NCBI GenBank assembly: GCA_947625905.1
Contig: CANQQJ010000004.1
Span: 49,909-113,908 of the forward strand
Direction of reading: 5' to 3'
Length of the DNA: 64,000 bases
Source of the DNA: an uncultured Clostridia bacterium
Lineage (GTDB): Bacteria > Bacillota > Clostridia > Monoglobales > Monoglobaceae
Shown here: one piece after another, positions 7,645 through 17,158 of the stretch
How the letters are laid out: each line of letters starts with the position of its first letter
How positions within the stretch are numbered: the first letter of the stretch is position 1
The notes under the pieces: generated by a model
Told to the model about the DNA's origin: nothing
The model's input: only the letters and a program-made list of their open reading frames with translations
Databases searched by the model: none
Program-made: the position numbers and the translations under genes

Positions 7645-10600
7645 ATGGACTGGACAAAAGCGCAGACGGACGTTATCGAATACGACGGCAAAAAGAATAT
7701 CCTGGTGTCCGCGGCGGCGGGCAGCGGAAAGACAGCCGTGCTCGTGGAACGGGTCATACGAAGGATACTCGACGAAAAAGATCCCCTTTCGGTGGACGAG
7801 CTGCTCGTGCTCACTTTCACCAACGCGGCCGCCGCGGAAATGAAAAGCAAAATATCCGCCGCCATAGAGGAACGGCTCCGCGAAGATCCCGCCAACAAGC
7901 ATCTGGCGGCGCAGACCATGAAGCTGGGCGCGGCCGACATTTCAACGATACACGCCTTCGCGAAAAAAATTCTGACCAACAACATACATAAGACAAACCT
8001 TCCGGCGGGCTTTTCGGTCATGGACGACAGCGAAGGCTCGATCCTGCTCGGCGAGGCTCTTGACGACTGTCTCGAGCGCTACTATTCCCGCATCGACAAG
8101 CTGACATCCTTTTCGGACCTCACGCTCGGACACGGCGGCATAAAAAACGACGACAATCTGCGCAAGATCATCACCAACCTGCGCAAGTTCGCGCGCACGC
8201 TGGCAAGCCCCGAAAAGTGGCTGAACCGCTCGGCGGACATGTATAAGCGCGTGTATAAGACCGGCTCGATAAGCGGCACTCCCTGGGAGGACGCTTACAT
8301 GAACGCAATACGCGAGATAATCGACGACGGCATCGAAATGTATCGTGTGTTGCTCAAAATAATTGACAACGCCTTCCCCGAGGGACACAGAATTATCGCG
8401 TTTTACACCGACGAGGCGGCGAGATTCGCGGAGCTTAAAGACTTTGACACGATCGACGAGTTCCTCGGCAAAAAAAGCCGCATGGAATTTAAAAAGGCGC
8501 TGACACTCACGCATGCCGATAAAGCCGACCCGTACATCGTTTCCGCCAACAAAACCGCCTCAGAGATACGCGGCATGATCAAAAAGCTGCACAAAGAGCA
8601 CGCGCTGCTTCAATACGGCGGCGAGGAAGCGATCGTAAAAACGATATCCGGGCTTTGGCCGCGCGTAAGGACGCTTAAAAACATCACGCTGATGCTGATG
8701 CGCAGGTACCGCCGCCTTAAATTAAAGAGCGGGCTTCTGGACTTCGGCGATCTTGAGCATTATCTGATCGAGCTGATCATGAACCGCGACGGAACGCCAA
8801 AAGAACTGTGCGCCGTGCTCGGCGGCAGATATAGAGAAATATACGTTGACGAGTACCAGGATACCAACAATATCCAGGACACTCTTTTCCGTCTGCTGTC
8901 GGGCGGCAGGGGAAACATATTTATGGTGGGCGACATCAAGCAGAGCATTTATCGCTTCCGCGCCGCCTCGCCCGCGCTGTTTATCGAAAAATACGAAAGC
9001 TACCTAAACGGCGGAGACGGAGAGCTGCGGGTGCTGTCCGACAATTTCCGAAGCCGCGAGTCGGTGATAAGACCGGTAAACGAGCTTTTTGAAAATATAA
9101 TGTACAAAAAAACCGCGGGCATAGACTACACCGAGAGCGAAAAGCTGAAGGCGGGCGCGGAATATCCCGAGCCCGACGACGAAGACGCCTACGCCGCGGA
9201 GATCATCATGACCGACGTTTTGGTCAGAAGCGCCGAAAACGATCGGCTCGTGACCTCCCCCGCAAAGACCGAGCTCGAGGCGGAAACTATAGCCGCCCGC
9301 ATAGTCCGTCTGGTTTATGACGAAAAGCTGCCGATATACGACCGCTCCCTCGGAATAACGCGTCCCGTTGAGTTCGGGGATATCGCCGTGCTGATGAGAA
9401 GCACAAAAAACACGGCGCCCGTCTACGAAAAAGTGTTCCGCGAGTACGGTATTCCGACCGTTTCCGAATCGGGCGGATTTTTGGCGTCGATCGAGATCGG
9501 TACCGTGCTGGCTTTTTTAAACATAATCGACAACCCGATACAGGATATACCGCTGCTGACCGTTATGCGCAGTCCGATATTCGGCTTCACCGCCGACGAG
9601 CTCGCGGAAATACGCTCAAACAGCAAGGGCGGCAGCTTTTACGACGCGGCGCGCAAGGCAAAGGATGATCCCAAAACCGCCGAGTTTTTGAAAACCCTCG
9701 ATGAGCTCAGGGACTGCTCGTCATACATGAGCATAAACGAGCTGATATATAAAATATGCTTCGAGCTTGACTATATCACGATCGCGGGCGGCATGAAGGG
9801 CGGCGCGGTCAGACGCGCCAATCTGGAACTGTTGCTCAAAACGGCTGCCGACTTTGAGAGCAAGGGTCTCAGCGGCCTGTTTGAGTTTATGAAATATCTG
9901 GACAAAACCGCCGAAAGCGGCGAGCTTCGGCAGGCGCTCACCGTCGGCGAAAACGGCTCCGCGGTGCTGATCACCACTATACACAAATCAAAGGGTCTTG
10001 AGTATCCGGTGGTAATTTTGTCGGACACGGCGCACAAATCAAAAGACAAAAACCAGCTCTCCATTAATGAAACGCTGGGCATCGGGCTGCCGTTCGTGGA
10101 CGTTGAGCGAAGACTGAGATACGCTTCGTTTCCCAACAGCCTGATCAAGCATTATAACGCCAAGGAGGAAAACGCCGAGGAGATGCGTCTGCTCTACGTG
10201 GCGTTGACGAGGGCCAAGGAAAAGCTGATAATCTCCTGCACCAACGGCGGCAAATCCAAGAACTGGATGAAGCCCATAATCGACGGCGGACGCGTCATGC
10301 GGCAGCAGATCGAAGCAACGACCGTGTTCCGCGACTGGATAGTTTTCGGATTTATGAACAACATAAATCTTGAAAACATGCGCAGCCTTATGTCCTCGGA
10401 TGTCTCGGACGCCCGCCTGAGCGGGAACGCGCTTATCAAAATGACATATATACCCGTAGACAGAGTGAAGAAGACCAAAAGCGAAAAGGCCGAAATCAAA
10501 GAGCTGGCGCGGCCCGAGGCGGCGCCCGTTATAGACCCCGAAAAGCTTCGGCAAATACTCGACTATAAATACCCGCGCGAAGAGCTTACAAACATCCCGC

Positions 10601-11253
10601 TCAAACTGACCGTGAGCGAGCTTAAAAACAGATTGCGCGAGAGCGCCGTTGAGGAGGAATGGGAATACACGCCGCGGCTGATGAGCGCGGCGGACAGAAC
10701 GTTCCACTCGGCGGGCGAAGACAGCGCGGCCGAAATCGGCACCATAACCCATTTCGCGCTTCAGCACATCGACCCTAAAAGGACAAACACGCCCGAGGAA
10801 ACCGAGGCGCAGCTCAAAGAGCTGGCGGATAGGGGCGTCATTACGGAAGATCAGCTCAAAAGCGTTCGCGCGGATCGGATATCGGCTCTGTTTGAATCCG
10901 AAACGGGCGCGCTGATACGAGACGCGGCAAAAAGCGGCGGGCTGATGCGCGAATTTAAAATGCTGTTTCCGGTCAAAGCGGCCGAAATATACAAAGAGCT
11001 TGAGAACACTCCCGGCGGCGAAGCGGAAATAATCATACAGGGAGTGGCGGACTGCGTATGCGTAAATGACGGCGGAGCGGTTCTGATCGACTACAAGACC
11101 GACCGCTGCACCGCGGACGGGGCCGCGGAAAAAGCGGAGAGCTACAGAATTCAGATCGACTGCTACACAAGAGGTATCGAGGAGATCCTGGGCGTTAAGG
11201 TGAAAAAACGGATCGTTTATTTCCTGACCCCGGGCGCGGCGGTCAGCATATAA
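7645..11253 (+). CDS. addA: ATP-dependent helicase/nuclease subunit A
   Basis: AddA is the UvrD-like helicase and 3'-strand nuclease subunit of the AddAB double-strand-break resection enzyme. It has 1202 residues, full length. Walker A is AAAGSGKT (about 23-30), the motif II segment VDEYQDTN lies near 401, and a late helicase motif VALTRAKEKL lies near 851. The RecB-type nuclease domain at the C-terminus keeps LIDYKTD near 1149. The ATG follows GGAGGAAAAT. AddB is usually encoded directly upstream in Firmicutes, but here the upstream gene is a dCMP deaminase, and no addB occurs in the window. The 17-nt gap to the next gene suggests co-transcription. Confidence 0.95.
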   Translation: MDWTKAQTDVIEYDGKKNILVSAAAGSGKTAVLVERVIRRILDEKDPLSVDELLVLTFTNAAAAEMKSKISAAIEERLREDPANKHLAAQTMKLGAADISTIHAFAKKILTNNIHKTNLPAGFSVMDDSEGSILLGEALDDCLERYYSRIDKLTSFSDLTLGHGGIKNDDNLRKIITNLRKFARTLASPEKWLNRSADMYKRVYKTGSISGTPWEDAYMNAIREIIDDGIEMYRVLLKIIDNAFPEGHRIIAFYTDEAARFAELKDFDTIDEFLGKKSRMEFKKALTLTHADKADPYIVSANKTASEIRGMIKKLHKEHALLQYGGEEAIVKTISGLWPRVRTLKNITLMLMRRYRRLKLKSGLLDFGDLEHYLIELIMNRDGTPKELCAVLGGRYREIYVDEYQDTNNIQDTLFRLLSGGRGNIFMVGDIKQSIYRFRAASPALFIEKYESYLNGGDGELRVLSDNFRSRESVIRPVNELFENIMYKKTAGIDYTESEKLKAGAEYPEPDDEDAYAAEIIMTDVLVRSAENDRLVTSPAKTELEAETIAARIVRLVYDEKLPIYDRSLGITRPVEFGDIAVLMRSTKNTAPVYEKVFREYGIPTVSESGGFLASIEIGTVLAFLNIIDNPIQDIPLLTVMRSPIFGFTADELAEIRSNSKGGSFYDAARKAKDDPKTAEFLKTLDELRDCSSYMSINELIYKICFELDYITIAGGMKGGAVRRANLELLLKTAADFESKGLSGLFEFMKYLDKTAESGELRQALTVGENGSAVLITTIHKSKGLEYPVVILSDTAHKSKDKNQLSINETLGIGLPFVDVERRLRYASFPNSLIKHYNAKEENAEEMRLLYVALTRAKEKLIISCTNGGKSKNWMKPIIDGGRVMRQQIEATTVFRDWIVFGFMNNINLENMRSLMSSDVSDARLSGNALIKMTYIPVDRVKKTKSEKAEIKELARPEAAPVIDPEKLRQILDYKYPREELTNIPLKLTVSELKNRLRESAVEEEWEYTPRLMSAADRTFHSAGEDSAAEIGTITHFALQHIDPKRTNTPEETEAQLKELADRGVITEDQLKSVRADRISALFESETGALIRDAAKSGGLMREFKMLFPVKAAEIYKELENTPGGEAEIIIQGVADCVCVNDGGAVLIDYKTDRCTADGAAEKAESYRIQIDCYTRGIEEILGVKVKKRIVYFLTPGAAVSI

Positions 11254-11269
11254 GGAGGAACGGATCGAC

Positions 11270-12382
11270 ATGAGAGGACTGATCTTATCAATAACCGCCG
11301 GACAGGGTCATAACCAGACCGCCAAGGTCATCAACGAGGAATTTAAAAAACGCGGGATCGACACCGAATATCTTGATGTTTACAAATATATCAACCCGCT
11401 GCTTTCGGATTCCATAAACCGAATATATCTGATGTCCACGAAAAATATACCGAAGGTCTACGGCGGCATGTACCGTCTGGCGGAAAAAAGAAATATTCAG
11501 CCGAAAGTGGGCGTGCGCGGCATGACAAAGCTGACAAACTCGGTGCTGTCGCGCAGCCTGATAAAACTGATATCCGAAAAAAAGCCCGACTTTATAATCT
11601 GCACCCATATATTCGCCGCTTTGCTTGTGACGTATATCTCGTCTATCGAGCTGCTCAAAGCGAAAACCATCGGTATTGTGACCGACTTTACCGTGCACCC
11701 ATATTGGGAGGACTCTTATCTTGACTACTATATCCTGCCCGACAAACGGCTGACGATCCAGGGAATGAAAAAAGGCTTTCCCGAAAATCGGCTCCTTCCG
11801 CTGGGCATACCGATAAACCCGAAATTCGCGGTAAAGCGCGGCAAAGACGAGGCCAGGCGCGAGCTTGGGATAAAACCCGAGCGCAACGTGCTGGTCATGA
11901 GCGGCAGCATGGGCTTCGGCGACATAATAAGCGAGATCATCCAGCTTGACAAGCTGAATATCAACTTCGGTATCGTGACGATCTGCGGCAGGAACAAAAA
12001 ACTCAAGGCGCGCATCGACGGACTAAAAACCAAAAAGAAAATATACAACCACGGCTTTACCGACAAGGTCGATCTGTTTATGGACGCCTGCGACTGCATA
12101 ATCACAAAACCCGGCGGTCTGACAACAAGCGAGGCTCTGGCGAAGGAAATACCGATGCTGATGAACAACCCGATCCCCGGACAGGAGGACCGAAACGTGG
12201 AGTTTCTGCTGAACGCGGGCGCGGCCATGAAGATCAGCCGCACCAACCCGCTCGACGAGGCGGTCTATCAGATGTTCATAAATGACGAGCACCGCCGCCT
12301 GATGCAGGAAAACATGCGGCTGCTGGCCAAGCCCAACGCCGCCCGCGACCTGGTCGATTTTGTGATAAAAGAAATAAAATAA
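11270..12382 (+). CDS. Diacylglycerol glycosyltransferase, MGDG synthase/UgtP type
   Basis: This family 28 glycosyltransferase has an N-terminal MGDG-synthase domain opening with ILSITAGQGHNQTAKVINEE and a C-terminal MurG-like nucleotide-sugar domain with CDCIITKPGGLTTSEALAKEIPML. Relatives transfer glucose or galactose from UDP-sugars to diacylglycerol on the inner membrane face, making glycolipids that can anchor lipoteichoic acid. Its 370 residues match the family. The ATG follows AAGGAGGAAC. Whether it is processive, and which sugar it uses, cannot be read from sequence. It ends the plus-strand group and is followed by a hairpin-rich convergent gap. Confidence 0.88.
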   Translation: MRGLILSITAGQGHNQTAKVINEEFKKRGIDTEYLDVYKYINPLLSDSINRIYLMSTKNIPKVYGGMYRLAEKRNIQPKVGVRGMTKLTNSVLSRSLIKLISEKKPDFIICTHIFAALLVTYISSIELLKAKTIGIVTDFTVHPYWEDSYLDYYILPDKRLTIQGMKKGFPENRLLPLGIPINPKFAVKRGKDEARRELGIKPERNVLVMSGSMGFGDIISEIIQLDKLNINFGIVTICGRNKKLKARIDGLKTKKKIYNHGFTDKVDLFMDACDCIITKPGGLTTSEALAKEIPMLMNNPIPGQEDRNVEFLLNAGAAMKISRTNPLDEAVYQMFINDEHRRLMQENMRLLAKPNAARDLVDFVIKEIK

Positions 12383-12400
12383 GCGCCACGCAGCGCTTGC

Positions 12401-12451
12401 CACCTCCGTCTTTTCGCCTGCGGCGAAAATCCACCTCCTCCCGGGAGGAGG
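12401..12451 (-). repeat. Interspersed repeat, module D
   Basis: This is a minus-oriented copy of the module whose core is the palindrome CCTCCTCCCGGGAGGAGG joined to a TTTTCGCC/GGCGAAAA hairpin and a GACGGAGGTGG end. Other copies lie at 20245-20297, 41891-41943 and 42056-42108, with variants at 20391-20438 and 63815-63859. Confidence 0.85.
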
Positions 12452-12455
12452 CATT

Positions 12456-12481
12456 AAATAAGCGCCCTACGGCGCTTATTT
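12456..12481 (+). terminator. Hairpin, probable terminator between convergent genes
   Basis: An 11-bp perfect stem (AAATAAGCGCC and its complement) with loop CTAC is flanked by A and T residues, so it could end transcription from either side. It serves the glycosyltransferase on plus and the M13 peptidase gene on minus. Confidence 0.55.
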
Positions 12482-12483
12482 CT

Positions 12484-12556
12484 CCCAAAAACGCTCGCGT
12501 TTTTGGGAAAGAGGAGGGAACCCGAAGCAGGCGAACTTTTCCGCTCCGCGGAAAAG
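12484..12556. repeat. Two further perfect hairpins in convergent gap
   Basis: CCCAAAAACGC at 12484-12494 pairs perfectly with 12497-12507 over a 2-nt centre. CTTTTCCGC at 12536-12544 pairs with 12548-12556. With the module D copy and the hairpin at 12456 they fill nearly the whole gap between 12382 and 12585. The remaining bases hold no gene. Confidence 0.8.
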
Positions 12557-12584
12557 CGAGCAAGCGCAGGGATTCCCGACGACG

Positions 12585-15134
12585 TTACCATATCTTCAAT
12601 CTGTCTTTTTCGGCGCGGTACATGGCGCAGCCGGGCTGCATATGGTAAAGATTTAAAAACTCCTCAAAATTCGAAAGCACCATGTTCACCCTGACCCGAT
12701 TCGGCGAATGGACGTCGGTCGACATCAGCATTTTCGCATATTCGTCGGTGCAGACCACGCGGTACGTTCTGGCGTAGGTCTTAAACAATTCGTCAAGGTT
12801 CGGATTGTCCGCCCCCGCGATATCGAGTATGCACGCCATGGCGCCTATATCCGCTATGTTTTCGCTGAGCGTCAGACTGCCGTCAACAAAGCTTCCCGGC
12901 ATGGCCTCAATTTTTCCGTATTCGATGACAAATTTTCTGCATATTTCATTAAACGCCGTATAGTCCTCCGTAAGCCACCAGTCGCGGTAATTTCCGTTTT
13001 TATCGAATTGAGAGCCCACGTTGTCAAAGGCGTGGGTGATTTCATGGGCGATAACGCTGCCTATGCCGCCCAGGTTGGTCTCAAACGACGCGTTTGGACT
13101 GTAATACGGCGCCTGAAGCATGCCCGCGGGGATCACTATGCAGTTTCCCGCGCGGTCGTAGTAGGCGTTGACCGACTGGGGCGCAAGGCTCCAGGCGGCT
13201 TTGTCCGCCGAAACACCGGCGTTTATCAGCTCGTTATTTTTATCGCTCTGCATTTTGTTGTAGTTGATCACGTATTCCATCAGGTTCCCGCCGTCGTCAA
13301 TGCCTCGGACGTTGAAATCATTGTTCACATAGCCGCGTAAATAGTCCGGATACCCTATATGGACCGAGATCGACTCCAGCTTATCCTTGGCTACCTCTTT
13401 GGTGGCGGCGTTCATCCACTCGAGCCCGTCGATCCGTTTCTCGAAAGTCTTGATAATAAGATTCGCCAGATCCTCGATCTCCTTTTTGGAATCGGCGGAA
13501 AAATATCTTTCGATATATTTTTCACCCAGCTCCAAACCCATAAGCGACTGAGTTATCGTCACGGCGTAGGCGGACGGCGAAACCGCGGAATTTGTTCCGC
13601 TGATCGCGTTTATATAATTTCGGTACGCCTCGAACATCTGCGAGTTGAGATACAGAGCCGAGCAATCCAGAAGCGCCGCCTTCAGATACTGCTTCAGCGC
13701 GTTCAGATTGCGGGATTTAAGCTCGGAATTGATCGCCTTCGCCAGATCCTTGTCAAAGACGATCACGTTGTCGGCCGAGTTATAACCTAAGTTTTTTATA
13801 TAACTCTTTATATTTATGCTTGAAAAAAGCTCTTCAAGCTCTTTTTCGGAACAAACGTTGTATATTATCTCGGGTTTGTCCCAGAGAGAATCGTCCATTG
13901 TGGCCTCGCCCAGATAAACGCATATTTCGGTGGCCGCGTCGGCGTTCTCCGCCGCCTCGTGAGCGGATTGACCCGAGGCCATAAACAGATTTTGTATATA
14001 AAGCCTGTAAGCCGACTTCACATTCTCATAGTCGCCGCTTTTTATCACTCCGGGTTCTATTCCCGTGTAGCACGCCTCAAAGCTGACGCGGTTCTGCGTG
14101 GAATCCGAAAAGTCGGAATTGATCCTGATCGGAATAAGCGAATGGAACCCCGCCCTTTCAAGCTCCGCGAGCGCGCGCGGCAGTTCGCTTATATTCTCGA
14201 TATCGTCTATCAATTCAAGATACGGTCTGATCGGCTCGATACCCACGCTCTCGCGGTATTTTTCATTGGCGGCAGCCAGATATATATCGAGGATCTTCTG
14301 CTCGTTCGTCCCCTTGGCGGGCACTTTTCCAACGTAATAATCGGTTATGATCTCGCCTATAATGCTTTGGATACGATAGGCGTTGTTCTGGGAAAGCTGC
14401 TCCACATTGGACCATTTGGCGTAACCCTCGGGCAAGGTCGTCTCGTCCAGCCACTGCTCGTTGACATACTGATAGTAATCGTTTTTATAAAGCTCGCCTC
14501 CCGGCAGCGCCGAGCGGAACGCCAGCAGACGGTCGTAGACCAGAGTTATCTGCTCGTAGAGCATGTAATCATACGAGCCCAGAGTTCCGTCGCCGTAGCC
14601 GTAGACAAGCCCCGCGTTTTTGAGACGCTCAATGTCCTGCACGGCCCACTCGGGGACATCGGTGAAAAAGTCCGAGCCGTCGCCTAAGTCTGTGGGCAGG
14701 TCGTTGCGCGCCAGAATACGGCTGACTATCGCGAAGCTTTCGACGCGCGTCACGTAATCGTTCGGATGCAGCATGCCGTCGTCCGAGCCGTTCACAGCCC
14801 CCAAAGCCACGGCCAGCCCCATCGAGCGGCGGCTTTCCGCGTCAAGCGCCTCGTAATCCGAGAACACCGTGAGGTCGGCGGGCATGACCGCCTTGAGCTC
14901 GTCGCCCAAACCCTCGATCAAAATATCCACCGCCCGGGCGCGCGTCACATAATCATAGGGTTCGGGCTTCGGCTTGGGAACTTCCGCCGGCTCCTCCGCT
15001 GCGGGCTCCACCGGATCGGGCGCCTGCCCGGGCAGAATAACGGTTATTATGCCGTCATCCGCCCAAACGGAAAAAGGAGCCGAGAAACATACAAAAAGTA
15101 TAATTGCCATAAGCAGCGACGACAACTTTTTCAT
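12585..15134 (-). CDS. SLH-domain M13 family metallopeptidase (neprilysin/PepO type)
   Basis: This is a secreted zinc endopeptidase joined to S-layer homology domains. Residues below use the ATG at 15134, which has AGGAG 9 nt upstream; a TTG at 15143 abuts that site and is rejected. A signal peptide spans about 1-26. About three SLH repeats follow (about 58-208, first one partial), with DYVTRVESFAIVSRIL and TDVPEWAVQDIERLKNAGLV. The M13 domain runs from about 215 to the end. It shows NAYYD (656-660), the zinc motif HEITH (697-701), ENIAD with the third zinc ligand Glu758, and the substrate-side VHSPNRVRVN. The final Trp is retained. SLH domains should hold it to the cell-wall polymer. It is 849 residues, longer than typical M13 enzymes because of the SLH block. 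Confidence 0.93.
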   Translation of the reverse strand: MKKLSSLLMAIILFVCFSAPFSVWADDGIITVILPGQAPDPVEPAAEEPAEVPKPKPEPYDYVTRARAVDILIEGLGDELKAVMPADLTVFSDYEALDAESRRSMGLAVALGAVNGSDDGMLHPNDYVTRVESFAIVSRILARNDLPTDLGDGSDFFTDVPEWAVQDIERLKNAGLVYGYGDGTLGSYDYMLYEQITLVYDRLLAFRSALPGGELYKNDYYQYVNEQWLDETTLPEGYAKWSNVEQLSQNNAYRIQSIIGEIITDYYVGKVPAKGTNEQKILDIYLAAANEKYRESVGIEPIRPYLELIDDIENISELPRALAELERAGFHSLIPIRINSDFSDSTQNRVSFEACYTGIEPGVIKSGDYENVKSAYRLYIQNLFMASGQSAHEAAENADAATEICVYLGEATMDDSLWDKPEIIYNVCSEKELEELFSSINIKSYIKNLGYNSADNVIVFDKDLAKAINSELKSRNLNALKQYLKAALLDCSALYLNSQMFEAYRNYINAISGTNSAVSPSAYAVTITQSLMGLELGEKYIERYFSADSKKEIEDLANLIIKTFEKRIDGLEWMNAATKEVAKDKLESISVHIGYPDYLRGYVNNDFNVRGIDDGGNLMEYVINYNKMQSDKNNELINAGVSADKAAWSLAPQSVNAYYDRAGNCIVIPAGMLQAPYYSPNASFETNLGGIGSVIAHEITHAFDNVGSQFDKNGNYRDWWLTEDYTAFNEICRKFVIEYGKIEAMPGSFVDGSLTLSENIADIGAMACILDIAGADNPNLDELFKTYARTYRVVCTDEYAKMLMSTDVHSPNRVRVNMVLSNFEEFLNLYHMQPGCAMYRAEKDRLKIW

Positions 15135-15189
15135 GCTTCTCAACTCCTAAAACACTTTCTATATTCAATTTATGCGTTTTTCATAAATT

Positions 15190-16866
15190 TTAATCCAGAT
15201 CGCCCTTTTGCTGATAAATTCTGTTGATCGCGCTGATAAGGGCTATGATCGACGCGTTTATAATATCGTTGTGGATGCCGACGCCCCAGGTCACGTTTCC
15301 GTAGGGGTCCGAAAGTCCGATATAGGCGCACGCCTGCGAGTTTGAGCCCGTGCTTATGGCATGCTCCTCGTAGGTCTCGATGGTGTACTTTCCGTGAAGC
15401 ACATCGCCGAACGCGTTTGTCACAGCGTCCAGACGGCCGTTGCCCTGGCCGGTGAGAGTTTCGGTCTTTCCGTTCTCCTCAAGAGTGATATGGGCGATAA
15501 TTCCGTCCTTCTGCTCGAAGTGCGCCTCTATCATCTTGATCTTGGACTCGATGTTTATGTAGTTATCCCTGAAGATATTCACGATCTCATCGGGCTGCAG
15601 CTCCTTGTGCAGATGGTCGGACACGTCCTTGACCATATATCCGAAGTCCTCGCGCATCTTTTTGGGGATATTGAATCCGAACCTCTGTTCCATCAGATAT
15701 CCTATGCCGCCCTTTCCGGACTGGCTGTTTATCCTTATAACGTCGCCCTCGTATTCTCTGCCCAGATCCTTGGGGTCAATGGGAAGGTAGGGCACCGTCC
15801 AGTAGCTCTCGTGTTTCTCGTCTCTGTACTTCATACCCTTGGCGATCGCGTCCTGATGCGAGCCCGAGAACGCCGCGAACACCAGCTTGCCTCCGTATGG
15901 CTGTCTGGGGTCCACTCTCATTCCGGTGAGCCGCTCGTAATGCTCGACAACGTCCTGTATATTCGAGAAGTCAAGCCCGGGGTCAACGCCGTGAGTGTAC
16001 ATATTGAGCGCCAGTGTTACTATATCCACGTTTCCGGTCCTCTCGCCGTTTCCGAACAAGGTTCCCTCAACGCGGTCGGCTCCGGCCAAGAGGCCCAGCT
16101 CGGTGTCGGCCACTCCCGTGCCTCTGTCGTTATGCGGATGGAGCGACAGCACCACGTTCTCGCGGTACCTCATGTTCTCGCTCATATACTCGATCTGAGA
16201 GGCGTAAACATGGGGCAGCGACATCTGCACCGTCACGGGGAGATTGATGATTACCTTGCGGTCGGGGGTGGGCTTCCACACGTCAAGCACCGCGTTGCAT
16301 ACCTCAAGGGCGTACTCGGGCTCGGTGCCCGTGAAGCTCTCGGGGCTGTACTCAAAGCGGTAATCTGCGCCCTCCTCCTCGGTCAGCTTTTTGAGCAGCT
16401 TGGCTCCGTCGACCGCGATCTGCTTTATCTCGTCTCTGGACATTCTGAACACCTGCTTGCGCTGCGCCAGAGAGGTCGAGTTATACACGTGAACGATAGC
16501 GTTTTTGGCGCCTCTGAGCGCCTCGAAAGTCTTTTTTATTATATGCTCTCTCGCCTGAGTCAGAACCTGAATGGTAACATCGTCGGGGATCAGATTATCC
16601 TCGATCAGCCTGCGAAGAAAGAGGTACTCCGTCTCGGACGCGGCGGGAAATCCGACTTCGATTTCCTTAAAGCCTATCTTGCATAGATAAATGAAAAACT
16701 CCAGCTTCTCTTCAAGGCTCATCGGCACCACCAAAGCCTGGTTTCCGTCTCTTAGGTCTACGCTGCACCAGATGGGCGCTTTTTCGATAGCGTCTTTCTC
16801 GACCCACTTCATTGATTTCACGGGCGGCATAAAGTAGCCCTTTTTGTACTTATTAAAGTTTTTCAT
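15190..16866 (-). CDS. leuA: 2-isopropylmalate synthase
   Basis: This enzyme condenses acetyl-CoA with 2-ketoisovalerate in the first committed step of leucine synthesis. The 558-residue form resembles the longer LeuA2 type. The DmpG/HMGL-like barrel opens with CSVDLRDGNQALVVPMS and carries the metal-binding LHPHNDRGTG segment. A C-terminal regulatory domain ends with AYIGLSDPYGNVTWGVG, the region that binds leucine in homologues. The ATG follows GGAGGAGGT. No other leu gene is adjacent, so leuA stands alone, with its own promoter and an operator-like inverted repeat at the start site. Confidence 0.95.
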   Translation of the reverse strand: MKNFNKYKKGYFMPPVKSMKWVEKDAIEKAPIWCSVDLRDGNQALVVPMSLEEKLEFFIYLCKIGFKEIEVGFPAASETEYLFLRRLIEDNLIPDDVTIQVLTQAREHIIKKTFEALRGAKNAIVHVYNSTSLAQRKQVFRMSRDEIKQIAVDGAKLLKKLTEEEGADYRFEYSPESFTGTEPEYALEVCNAVLDVWKPTPDRKVIINLPVTVQMSLPHVYASQIEYMSENMRYRENVVLSLHPHNDRGTGVADTELGLLAGADRVEGTLFGNGERTGNVDIVTLALNMYTHGVDPGLDFSNIQDVVEHYERLTGMRVDPRQPYGGKLVFAAFSGSHQDAIAKGMKYRDEKHESYWTVPYLPIDPKDLGREYEGDVIRINSQSGKGGIGYLMEQRFGFNIPKKMREDFGYMVKDVSDHLHKELQPDEIVNIFRDNYINIESKIKMIEAHFEQKDGIIAHITLEENGKTETLTGQGNGRLDAVTNAFGDVLHGKYTIETYEEHAISTGSNSQACAYIGLSDPYGNVTWGVGIHNDIINASIIALISAINRIYQQKGDLD

Positions 16867-16925
16867 GTCAAACCTCCTCCTTTCAAAGATTTTTAAACAA
16901 ATTATGTAATAATGAAAACTCTAAC

Positions 16926-16945
16926 CTATCGCTGTTACCCGATAG
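16926..16945 (-). promoter_or_regulatory. Operator-like inverted repeat at leuA start site
   Basis: CTATCG (16926-16931) and CGATAG (16940-16945) form a perfect 6-bp inverted repeat with an 8-bp centre. It begins 6 nt downstream of the -10 box and so overlaps the predicted transcription start, a classic repressor position. The binding protein is unknown. Confidence 0.6.
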
Positions 16946-16951
16946 AATTTA

Positions 16952-16980
16952 ATTATAGCATATTAAAAAATTTTTTGCAA
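16952..16980 (-). promoter_or_regulatory. Sigma-A promoter for leuA
   Basis: TTGCAA (16975-16980), 17 nt, TATAAT (16952-16957) on the minus strand. The leader to the ATG is only about 80 nt and contains no T-box-like structure that I can see. Confidence 0.85.
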
Positions 16981-17091
16981 GACGATTTTATTCTAATATC
17001 TAAGTTTTTTAAAGTTTGGATAAATATGCAAATTTTGTGATATTTTACGGTTCTTTTGATAGATATTACACAAAATGAAAAACTCCCGTAA

Positions 17092-17120
17092 TACAAATGT
17101 AACCTGTTTTATGATATAAT
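17092..17120 (+). promoter_or_regulatory. Probable promoter for ftsK
   Basis: A perfect TATAAT lies at 17115-17120. The matching -35 at 17-nt spacing (TACAAA, 17092-17097) is weak. The region is AT-rich and 39 nt upstream of the ATG. Confidence 0.55.
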
Positions 17121-17158
17121 TTATTCTGAATAATAACGCCTTTAAAGGAGTAATCGTA

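Noticed and set aside
10039..11271. 410-codon minus-strand frame opposite addA
   Set aside because: The addA frame carries all helicase and nuclease motifs. The antisense frame is composition-driven.
15361..16686. 441-codon plus-strand frame opposite leuA
   Set aside because: leuA motifs are intact on the minus strand and the antisense frame shows none.
16867..16951. T-box or leucine attenuator before leuA
   Set aside because: The leader is only about 80 nt, with no specifier-type stem, no T-box consensus and no terminator hairpin.
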